Under the pieces are notes generated by a model. It ran no database searches and was not told the DNA's origin. It was given only the letters and a program-made list of their open reading frames with translations. Below, one piece after another: positions 1 through 6,190 of a stretch of DNA of 13,387 bases. Made by a program: the position numbers and the translations under genes. Location of the stretch: assembly GCA_050303435.1 (NCBI GenBank), contig JBNLBT010000089.1, positions 1 to 13,387 on the forward strand, written 5' to 3'. Numbering within the stretch: the first letter of the stretch is position 1; every line of letters begins with the position of its first letter. This DNA comes from JBNLBT01 sp050303435. Lineage in GTDB: Bacteria > Pseudomonadota > Gammaproteobacteria > Xanthomonadales > Marinicellaceae.

Positions 1-1257
1 CAGGAGCAGCTGCGCTACACCATCGATTTTCTCAACGGTGAGGGCCAGAAAGTGGTGCAGCAACTGGTCGAGACCATGGATCGGCAGGCGGCCGAGCAAC
101 GCTACGAGGAAGCCGCCCTGACCCGCGACCGCATCAAGGCTCTGCGCCTGATTCAGTCGCGCCAGTTTGTCGAAACCGAACGCGAGCAGAACCTGGACAT
201 TTTCAGCGTCGCCAGACAGGCCGGCATCTACATCGCCACGGTCACCGCGGTGCGCAACGGTCAGGTGCTGGGCCACCGCGATCATTTTCCCAAAACACCC
301 GCGGACACCCCGCTGCGGGAATTTCTCAGCGCCTTCATCAGCCAGTATTATTTTGATCGGCCGGTGACGGCGCAGATCATCTGCAATGAGCGGCCACACG
401 CGGTGCTGGATTTGCAGGCGGCGTTGACGGAAATGGCCGGCAAAAACGTGCGCATCACCGCGCAGCCACGTGGCGCGCGACGCAAAATGCTGGACCTGAC
501 GCAGGTCAACATGCACAACGCCCTCAAACAGCGGGTGAGAAAATACGCCAGCTGGCAAAACAAATGGCGCTGCTGGGAACAAGACCTGGGCTTGCCGCAG
601 GCGCCCCGACGGGTTGAATGTTTCGACATTTCACACACCTTCGGTGACCAGACACGCGCCTCCTGCGTGGTGTTTGACGCCGGCGGTGCCTGTCGCAAGG
701 CGTTTCGGCAATACAAAATTGAAGGCATCACCGCCGGCGATGACTACGCGGCGATGCGCCAGGTGATCGATAAACGCCTGGCCAGCTACACCAAGCATGG
801 CCTGCAACGACCCGACGTGTACCTGATTGATGGCGGCAAAGGACAGGTCAACCAGGTGGCCGAACAGTTGCAGGCCCACGGCGTGCACGACATCGCCCTG
901 CTGGGTGTGGTCAAAGACGCGCACCGCACCGATGGTGAAGAGCGCCTATACATCCACGCCAGCGACCGATTCATCAAACCTGAAGCCGACGATCTGTTGT
1001 CACTGATGATCCGCAACATCCGCGATGAAGCCCACAATCACGCCATCGGCGCCCACCGCAAAGCCCTCAAAAACAAGCGCAACACGTCACCGCTGGAATC
1101 CATCGACGGCGTCGGCCCGCGCCGCCGCGCCGCCCTGCTGAAACATTTTGGCGGACTGCAGGGCCTGAAAAAAGCCGCCGTCGATGACATGGCCCGCATT
1201 CCGGGCATCAGTCGCAAACTGGCCGGCGTCATCTTTGATCACCTGAAAAAAATCTGA
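1..1257 (+). CDS. uvrC: UvrABC excinuclease subunit C, C-terminal part (5' end outside window)
   Basis: UvrC makes the 3' and 5' incisions flanking a DNA lesion in nucleotide excision repair, after UvrA/UvrB loading. The frame is open from base 1, so the start codon and the N-terminal GIY-YIG nuclease (3' incision) lie outside; 418 codons are visible. In local numbering, a UVR/UvrB-binding helix pair lies at about residues 14-55 (YEEAALTRDRIKAL). The RNase H-like 5'-incision domain follows, with candidate catalytic residues D209 (FDISH), D277 (LIDGGKGQ) and H345 (RDEAHNHA). The C-terminal tandem helix-hairpin-helix DNA-binding region is at about 363-418 (IDGVGPRRR and IPGISRKLA). The stop is TGA at 1255-1257. 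All expected C-terminal domains are intact. pgsA, the common downstream neighbour in gammaproteobacteria, is absent; a 342-bp non-coding gap follows. The identification is near certain. Confidence 0.97.
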   Translation, partial: QEQLRYTIDFLNGEGQKVVQQLVETMDRQAAEQRYEEAALTRDRIKALRLIQSRQFVETEREQNLDIFSVARQAGIYIATVTAVRNGQVLGHRDHFPKTPADTPLREFLSAFISQYYFDRPVTAQIICNERPHAVLDLQAALTEMAGKNVRITAQPRGARRKMLDLTQVNMHNALKQRVRKYASWQNKWRCWEQDLGLPQAPRRVECFDISHTFGDQTRASCVVFDAGGACRKAFRQYKIEGITAGDDYAAMRQVIDKRLASYTKHGLQRPDVYLIDGGKGQVNQVAEQLQAHGVHDIALLGVVKDAHRTDGEERLYIHASDRFIKPEADDLLSLMIRNIRDEAHNHAIGAHRKALKNKRNTSPLESIDGVGPRRRAALLKHFGGLQGLKKAAVDDMARIPGISRKLAGVIFDHLKKI

Positions 1258-1276
1258 CCACAGCGGCACATGGATC

Positions 1277-1307
1277 TGCACCCGGGATCTGCGCCTGTGC
1301 AATTTTT
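1277..1307 (+). terminator. possible weak intrinsic terminator after uvrC
   Basis: Twenty bases after the uvrC stop, TGCAC (1277-1281) can pair with GTGCA (1297-1301), followed at once by a short T run (1303-1307). The stem is only 5 bp with a 15-nt loop, so it would be weak. The position is right for ending uvrC transcription, but the structure alone does not prove it. Confidence 0.22.
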
Positions 1308-1340
1308 GCAAGCAATGTTCCGCCGCGCGTGTCCTATTGA

Positions 1341-1408
1341 GCAACAGGTGATTGCGCCACAGTGCGGGCCATTGAGTCCGCTGACTTTCCTTGGCAATCA
1401 CCTGTTGC
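1341..1408. repeat. perfect 15-bp inverted repeat with 38-bp spacer in the uvrC downstream gap
   Basis: GCAACAGGTGATTGC at 1341-1355 is the exact reverse complement of GCAATCACCTGTTGC at 1394-1408. The spacer (1356-1393) contains a smaller possible hairpin: CAG and CGG (1360-1362, 1365-1367) pair with CCGCTG (1378-1383), leaving a 2-nt bulge. No T run follows on the + strand, so it is not a standard intrinsic terminator. A 15-bp exact match at this distance is very unlikely by chance. It could be a structured RNA, a REP/MITE-like element or a decayed insertion; the window holds no second copy to decide. Confidence 0.8.
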
Positions 1409-1479
1409 CGCGGGTCGGATGCGATGCAATCCTGCGCAGATCATTCCGATCCCCCATCAGTCAAGCGATTCCGGGACAA

Positions 1480-1499
1480 TGCAGAGAGATGTCACTGCA
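1480..1499. promoter_or_regulatory. candidate operator: imperfect 20-bp dyad
   Basis: TGCAGAGAGA (1480-1489) and the reverse complement of the next ten bases, TGCAGTGACA, agree at 8 of 10 positions. The dyad would overlap the -35 side of the candidate promoter for the hydroxylase gene, which is where a repressor could act. A match of this quality somewhere in a 340-bp gap is not rare by chance, so this is only a suggestion. Confidence 0.2.
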
Positions 1500-1524
1500 C
1501 GCAACGGCGGTGGCGTGTTAAAAT
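1496..1524 (+). promoter_or_regulatory. candidate sigma70-type promoter for the hydroxylase-channel unit
   Basis: TAAAAT at 1519-1524 is a good -10 hexamer and is followed by a GC-rich stretch (GCGCC) like those in growth-rate-sensitive promoters. At a 17-bp spacing the -35 hexamer is TGCACG (1496-1501), which matches consensus at only 3 of 6 positions. It would give a leader of roughly 70 bases before the ATG at 1600. Activator help would be expected if it is real. Confidence 0.35.
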
Positions 1525-1599
1525 GCGCCACGAGAACACGCAGTGCCGCCGACTCGGAGTGCGCTGCGACAACACGACAACCACCCGGATCAACACAGC

Positions 1600-2928
1600 A
1601 TGAGCAACAGCGCAGACAAAATCAATCCCCTGATCAACAACGGCCAGCTGGACCAAGCGGTCGAACTGGCGGAACAAATCCTGCAACAGAACAGCGAGGA
1701 CGTGTTCTGTCTGGCCTTCATGTCGCAAATCGCCCACCGCAACAAAGACATGCAAGGCGCCCAGGACTGGCTGAACAAAGCCCTGGCAGTGACTCCGAAT
1801 GACCCGGTGTTGATCCGCAACCACGGCATTTTGCAATTCCAGCAGAAAAAACACCGCCCGGCGATCGAGGCCTTTCACCGCCTGATTCAGCAACAACAGC
1901 ACAACGACCACGACCTGCTGATGTTGGCGTTGTCGCTGGCGCCGCAGGATTCGGCACTGGCCGCGCGCCTGGTCAACCGCGTGTTTTTTCACAATCAGGC
2001 GCTGCATTTTGCCTATCGCAATGAACAAAGCCCGAATTTCGAACGCGAGCTGTCCTACCTGTGCAATGACCTGTTGCGCATGGAAAAACACCGCCAGCAA
2101 AGCGCGCTGATTGCACCCTTGCTGGACGACAGCGAAGGCGCCGGGCGTCTGCAACAATTCCTCGACATTTTCCATGGCCTGGCCGCCGCACCGCAGGATC
2201 ACGCGCAACAAAAGCCCACCTTTCATCACTACCCGGGTTTGCGTGCTCAGCCCTATTACGACGCCGACGCATTCACCTGGTCCAGCCTGCTGCAGCAAAA
2301 CAGCGCGGCCATCCACGCAGAGCTGATGGCGCTGTTCGCCGATCAATCGCTGGTCAAACCCTACATTCACCACGGCGTGCCGGACGACGACAACCTGGCC
2401 GCGCTGACCGATTCTTCTGACTGGTCCAGTCTGCATCTGGCGCGCAGCGGGGAAGTGCGTCAGGATATACTGGACGCCTGCCCGGTGCTCAAGGCTTCTC
2501 TGGCGGCGGTGGACCTGCCTGAAATTCCCGCGCAATCGCCGGAAGTGTTTCTCTCGGTGCTCAAAGGCGGCACCGAAATCAAACCACACCACGGTCTGTC
2601 CAACGCCAAACTCACCGTGCACCTGGGGCTGGACATTCCCGCCGGCTGTGAATTGACGGTGGCCGGTGAATCGCGCGCCTGGGCAGCCGGTGAATTGTTG
2701 ATTTTCGACGACACGTTTGTGCATTCGGCCAACAACCCCAGCGAGCGCGACCGTTTCGTATTGATCTTTGAAATTTGGCACCCGGACCTGAGTGAGCCAG
2801 AACATCAGGGCATCGCCCGCATCATGCAGAATCAGAACAAGTTCCTGCAACGGGCGCAAAACGACACCCCCGAATGGCTGTTCGCCCAAATTGATGCGTT
2901 GCTGCAAACGCATGTGTCCGTGCACTGA
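1600..2928 (+). CDS. TPR-containing aspartyl/asparaginyl beta-hydroxylase (Fe(II)/2-oxoglutarate oxygenase)
   Basis: A 442-residue protein. Family members hydroxylate Asp or Asn side chains (or lipid acyl chains, in LpxO) using Fe(II), O2 and 2-oxoglutarate. Residues about 5-100 read as TPR-like helices (LDQAVELAEQIL, MQGAQDWLNKAL, RPAIEAFHRL), probably for protein binding. The C-terminal catalytic jelly-roll is at about 220-420. Candidate iron ligands are H330 (KPHHG) and H375 (FDDTFVHS), with R385 (RDRFVLIF) for 2-oxoglutarate. The H375-R385 spacing equals that of human AspH H725-R735. As in AspH, a Gly (G332) stands where most oxygenases of this class have an iron-binding Asp/Glu. The position matching AspH Arg688 is Thr339. 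I chose ATG 1600 because the in-frame GTG at 1543 adds a non-family leader; neither has a strong ribosome site. No signal peptide is seen, so it is probably cytosolic. Substrate unknown. The channel gene follows after 3 bp. Confidence 0.88.
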   Translation: MSNSADKINPLINNGQLDQAVELAEQILQQNSEDVFCLAFMSQIAHRNKDMQGAQDWLNKALAVTPNDPVLIRNHGILQFQQKKHRPAIEAFHRLIQQQQHNDHDLLMLALSLAPQDSALAARLVNRVFFHNQALHFAYRNEQSPNFERELSYLCNDLLRMEKHRQQSALIAPLLDDSEGAGRLQQFLDIFHGLAAAPQDHAQQKPTFHHYPGLRAQPYYDADAFTWSSLLQQNSAAIHAELMALFADQSLVKPYIHHGVPDDDNLAALTDSSDWSSLHLARSGEVRQDILDACPVLKASLAAVDLPEIPAQSPEVFLSVLKGGTEIKPHHGLSNAKLTVHLGLDIPAGCELTVAGESRAWAAGELLIFDDTFVHSANNPSERDRFVLIFEIWHPDLSEPEHQGIARIMQNQNKFLQRAQNDTPEWLFAQIDALLQTHVSVH

Positions 2929-2931
2929 ACC

Positions 2932-3927
2932 ATGCGCGCCGGACTGAGTCAGACACGCGCCCGGCTGTACCGCATTCTCAATCAGGAGGATTTCAACGCC
3001 GTTTCACGGATTGTGCACGTGTGCATCATGACGCTGATCATCGTCAGCGTGGTGGCCATTGTGCTGGAATCCGAGCCGGGCATATACAACCGCCACAAAA
3101 CCCTGTTTATTGCCATTGAACTGTTTGTGGTGGCGGTGTTCATTGTCGAATACCTGTTGCGCGTGTGGACCGTTGTCGACTCGCCGAGGCAACGGTACCG
3201 CCACCCCCTGTGGGGGCGTTTGCGTTACATGGTCACTCCCATGGCCCTGATCGACCTGTTGGCCATACTGCCGGTCCTGATTGGCTTCTTTGTGTACAAC
3301 GACTTGATGATTCTGCGCGGCCTGCGTCTGGTGCGGGTGTTGAAACTGACGCACCACTCGCATTCCATGGACCTGCTGCTGGCGGTGCTCAAACAGGAAC
3401 GCAACACCATCCTGTCGGCGCTGTTTATTCTGTGCGTGTTGATCATTCTGGCGGCCACCGGCATCCACATGGTCGAGCGCGAGGTTCAACCGGAAGCCTA
3501 CGGCACCATTCCACGGGCGATCTGGTGGGCCACGGTCACACTCACCACGGTTGGCTATGGCGACGTGGTGCCGGTGACGGCCGCCGGCAAGGTGTTCGGC
3601 ACCGTCATTGTGATTTCCGGCATCGGCATGGCGGCCCTGCCGGCCGGCATTTTTGCCTTTGGATTCACCGAGGAAATGAACCGGCGGAGACACATCCTGC
3701 GCATTGTGACTTTGAAATATCTGAAGGACGGACAGATTGACAACAAAGAACGGGCGCGACTGGATCGACTGGGCATCCGTCTGGGCCTGTCCTCCGGTGA
3801 AACCGGCGGCATCGTGCAGGAAATCCTCAATGAAGCGCGCATCAACACCGACGGCTTGTGCCCGCATTGCCACAAACCACTGAATATCAGCGCGCAGTTG
3901 CCGGACGAATTGACCGACGGCTACTGA
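2932..3927 (+). CDS. voltage-gated potassium channel, six-helix Kv type, with C-terminal CxxC tail
   Basis: A 331-residue inner-membrane ion channel. Segments in order: S1 about 25-46, S2 about 61-83, S3 about 99-122, S4 about 125-140, S5 about 160-180, pore helix and filter about 195-215, S6 about 222-245. S4 carries positive charges at every third residue (R129, R132, R135, K138), the mark of a voltage sensor. The filter TVGYGD (206-211) specifies potassium. The cytosolic tail (about 248-331) is helical and charged and holds CPHCH (310-314), a half zinc-knuckle not typical of simple bacterial Kv channels. No RCK/TrkA domain or cyclic-nucleotide site is visible. ATG 2932 lies 3 bp after the hydroxylase stop, with no clear ribosome site, suggesting translational coupling. 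Its physiological role (membrane potential, K+ efflux) is inferred. It ends 9 bp from the oppositely oriented tldD end. Confidence 0.93.
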   Translation: MRAGLSQTRARLYRILNQEDFNAVSRIVHVCIMTLIIVSVVAIVLESEPGIYNRHKTLFIAIELFVVAVFIVEYLLRVWTVVDSPRQRYRHPLWGRLRYMVTPMALIDLLAILPVLIGFFVYNDLMILRGLRLVRVLKLTHHSHSMDLLLAVLKQERNTILSALFILCVLIILAATGIHMVEREVQPEAYGTIPRAIWWATVTLTTVGYGDVVPVTAAGKVFGTVIVISGIGMAALPAGIFAFGFTEEMNRRRHILRIVTLKYLKDGQIDNKERARLDRLGIRLGLSSGETGGIVQEILNEARINTDGLCPHCHKPLNISAQLPDELTDGY

Positions 3928-3936
3928 GCGGCGCGG

Positions 3937-5379
3937 TCAAACCTGGGTGCCACCCACCGTCAAACGATCAATTTTCAGCGTTGGCTGGCCGATGCCCACC
4001 GGCACGCTCTGGCCGTCTTTGCCGCACACGCCAAGCCCCTGATCAAACGCCAGGTCATGGCCCACCATGCTGACGTGTTGCATGGCGGTGGGGCCGTCGC
4101 CGATCAGTGTCGCGCCTTTGACCGGGTGCACAATGCGACCGTTTTCCACCCAATACGCTTCGGACGCGGAAAACACGAATTTGCCGTTGGTGATGTCCAC
4201 CTGGCCACCCATGAAGTTGACCGCATACAGCCCTTTCTTCATGCTTGCGAGGATTTCTTCCGGGTCGTGTTCACCGGCCTGCATGTAGGTGTTGGTCATG
4301 CGCGGCATCGGTAAATGCGCAAAGGATTCCCGGCGGCCGTTGCCGGTCGGCTGTTGCCCCATCAGGCGCGCATTCAATTTGTCCTGCATGTAACCACACA
4401 GCACGCCGTTCTCAATCAGAATATTTTCCCGCGTGGGCGTGCCTTCGTCGTCAACACTCAGCGAGCCGCGCCGGTGCGGCATCAGGCCTGAGTCGACGAT
4501 GGTGCACAGGGGCGAGGCGACCCGTTCGCCGATGCGACCGGAAAATGCCGAGGTGCCCTTGCGATTGAAATCGCCTTCCAGTCCATGGCCCACGGCTTCG
4601 TGCAACAACACGCCCGGCCAGCCCGGCGCCAGCACCACCGGCATTTCGCCGGCCGGCGCAGGGCGCGCGTCAAGATTGACCAGCGCCGTCTGCACGGCTT
4701 GCCGCACGTAGTCCGGCGCCGAATCCGCGGCGAGGAAATCCAGCACCGAAACCCGACCGCCGCCGCCGGCAAACCCCATCTCCATGCGGCCGGACGGGTC
4801 TTTGACAATCACCTGCACACTGAGCTTGAGCAAGGGCCGGATGTCTTCAGCCAGGGTGCCATCGGACGCCGCGATCAACACCGATTCCTGACTCGATGCA
4901 AATGAACACACGACCTTCTGCACGCGCGCATCCTGCGCCCGCGCCAGCGCATCCATGCGATTCAGCAATTCGATGATGCGCGCGTTGTCCACCCCGTGCA
5001 GAACGTCTGTTTCGGTGTACAGGGGTTTCACCGCCTGACGCCGCAAATCCGCCACCCGGGTGGTGGCGGCCTGGCCGCGGGCGATGCTGCGCGCGGTCAA
5101 ACAGGCCTCAGCGATGCGGCGCTTGTCCAGTGTATCGGTGTAGGCAAAGCCGGTTTTTTCACCGTCGTTGACGCGCACACCGACACCGCGATCGATGTTG
5201 TGTGAACCGGATTTGACCTGGCGATTTTCCAGCGTCCAGGATTCCACCCGATCGGCCTGGAAATACAAATCAGCATAATCGGCGCCGGAACCGAGCGCCT
5301 GCCCAAGCAGGCGGCTCAGATCGTCGATGTTCAGATCATCCGGGGCCAGAAACAGTTGTTCAATTTGATCACTCAGCAT
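3937..5379 (-). CDS. tldD: metalloprotease TldD
   Basis: TldD pairs with TldE (PmbA) to form a cytosolic zinc peptidase that degrades unfolded or unstructured peptides; in E. coli it processes microcin B17 and the CcdA antitoxin. The 480-residue length is normal for the family. The active-site helix HEAVGH lies at 260-265 (HExxxH), and C452 in GVCGKDG is the expected third zinc ligand. The N-terminal domain (about 15-200) and the C-terminal domain are complete, ending in KIDRLTVGG. The ATG at 5379 lies inside the end of the upstream PqiA-like gene (11-bp overlap), and TGGTGAG about ten bases upstream may be a weak ribosome site. It is the last gene of the seven-gene unit. The tldE/pmbA partner is not in this window. 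Confidence 0.97.
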   Translation of the reverse strand: MLSDQIEQLFLAPDDLNIDDLSRLLGQALGSGADYADLYFQADRVESWTLENRQVKSGSHNIDRGVGVRVNDGEKTGFAYTDTLDKRRIAEACLTARSIARGQAATTRVADLRRQAVKPLYTETDVLHGVDNARIIELLNRMDALARAQDARVQKVVCSFASSQESVLIAASDGTLAEDIRPLLKLSVQVIVKDPSGRMEMGFAGGGGRVSVLDFLAADSAPDYVRQAVQTALVNLDARPAPAGEMPVVLAPGWPGVLLHEAVGHGLEGDFNRKGTSAFSGRIGERVASPLCTIVDSGLMPHRRGSLSVDDEGTPTRENILIENGVLCGYMQDKLNARLMGQQPTGNGRRESFAHLPMPRMTNTYMQAGEHDPEEILASMKKGLYAVNFMGGQVDITNGKFVFSASEAYWVENGRIVHPVKGATLIGDGPTAMQHVSMVGHDLAFDQGLGVCGKDGQSVPVGIGQPTLKIDRLTVGGTQV

Positions 5380-6190
5380 GGTATTGGGTACTCACCAGAT
5401 AGCTGCCGATCATGGACAGGATCACATGGCAGCTGAAAAAATAAAGTCCTATGTGCACCTGCGCGTCAGTGGCACCGCCGGCGCGGGTGGAAAAATAGGT
5501 CAACAACACCGCGATCACAAACACATCGAGCATTGACCACTTGCCGATCGCGCGCAAAACCTGAGTCACGCGTCGGGAAAAATGCAGATTGGCACTGAAC
5601 ACAATCGCGCCCTGCAGCACCGATTTCAGCACCGGCGTCACCACCGTGAACACAGTGATCAGCACGGCAATGAAATGCTGTTGCTGCTGAAACAGTTTGG
5701 CGATGGCCGATGCGATGCTCTTGGATTCATATTGAAACACGGTGGCACCCAGCACCGGCATGTCCTGATAGGCCACCACCGCCAGAACCGGCGATGTCAG
5801 CCCCGTCACCAGCGCCACCACAGACAACAGGATCAGAGCCAGATATGTGGCCTGATCGGGGCTTTTCCAGTGCACCAGCAGCAAAAACAAGGCCAGTCCG
5901 ACAAAAATCTTGAAGTATTTCATGGCTTTCAAGCGGTGCGTTTCAGCCTCACGTTTGAGCTGCGCAATGTCCGCCAGGTCTTCGCTGTAACCGGAGTACC
6001 AGTTGAAGGTCAGGGCTTCCAGCCAGCGTTTGCTCTGGCTTTTAAAATTGTCGGCCATGTTCATGCGGGCAGCCAGTTGCACCGACTTGTGCTCTGCGCC
6101 GAGCGCGTGCCCACGGCTTTGACGCGCCGCCAGCACCGCCAGACACACCAGCAACAACATCGCCGTCCACATCAATGCGCGCTTATTCAT
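5369..6190 (-). CDS. PqiA/LetA-like inner-membrane protein, single domain, no zinc ribbon
   Basis: A 273-residue membrane protein resembling one module of the paraquat-inducible protein A (PqiA/LetA) family, whose E. coli members pair with MCE lipid-transport proteins (PqiB, LetB). An N-terminal anchor lies at 6-22, then about 70 polar residues (23-91, probably periplasmic), then helices at about 92-108, 116-140, 172-195, 220-234 and 246-265. Family-like marks are a proline in a membrane segment (GLTSPVLAV, 130-138), the QYESKSI stretch (153-159) and GKWSMLDVFVIA (216-227). E. coli PqiA and LetA carry two such modules and Cys-rich zinc sites; this protein has one module and only two cysteines (16 and 254), not arranged as CxxC. 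Its ATG overlaps the yhdP stop by 8 bp and its end overlaps tldD by 11 bp. No MCE gene is nearby. Family assignment is from motif memory; function is inferred. Confidence 0.72.
   Translation of the reverse strand: MNKRALMWTAMLLLVCLAVLAARQSRGHALGAEHKSVQLAARMNMADNFKSQSKRWLEALTFNWYSGYSEDLADIAQLKREAETHRLKAMKYFKIFVGLALFLLLVHWKSPDQATYLALILLSVVALVTGLTSPVLAVVAYQDMPVLGATVFQYESKSIASAIAKLFQQQQHFIAVLITVFTVVTPVLKSVLQGAIVFSANLHFSRRVTQVLRAIGKWSMLDVFVIAVLLTYFSTRAGGATDAQVHIGLYFFSCHVILSMIGSYLVSTQYHAE

Larger units (their letters stand above)
1258..1599. other. non-coding gap between uvrC and the hydroxylase gene
   Basis: This 342-bp stretch has no ORF I would accept as a gene: short frames exist on both strands but none has a recognisable family. 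It contains the possible uvrC terminator, the 15-bp inverted repeat, the operator-like dyad and the candidate promoter listed separately. No tRNA or known riboswitch was recognised by eye. Confidence 0.6.

Noticed and set aside
1543..1599. Upstream GTG start adding 19 residues to the hydroxylase
   Set aside because: The extra stretch is polar with no family resemblance and lies close behind the candidate promoter; ATG 1600 is more plausible.
1492..2925. Long open frame (477 codons) on the minus strand opposite the hydroxylase gene
   Set aside because: Its translation is low-complexity (many Val, Gln, Arg and His) with no recognisable domain, while the plus strand encodes a protein with correctly spaced catalytic residues. 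It is an antisense shadow of a GC-biased gene.
3004..3873. 289-codon minus-strand frame opposite the potassium channel
   Set aside because: His/Gln/Asp-rich translation without a family; the channel on the plus strand is unmistakable, so this is a shadow.
3944..3956. TGGGTG-C-CACCCA palindrome at the tldD end, considered as a terminator
   Set aside because: It lies inside the last tldD codons, the full stem would leave a 1-nt loop, and no T run follows on either strand.
4805..4818. Partial match to the right arm of the 1341-1408 inverted repeat (CAATCACCTG) inside tldD
   Set aside because: Only about 10 bases match, within coding sequence and with no paired arm; treated as chance.
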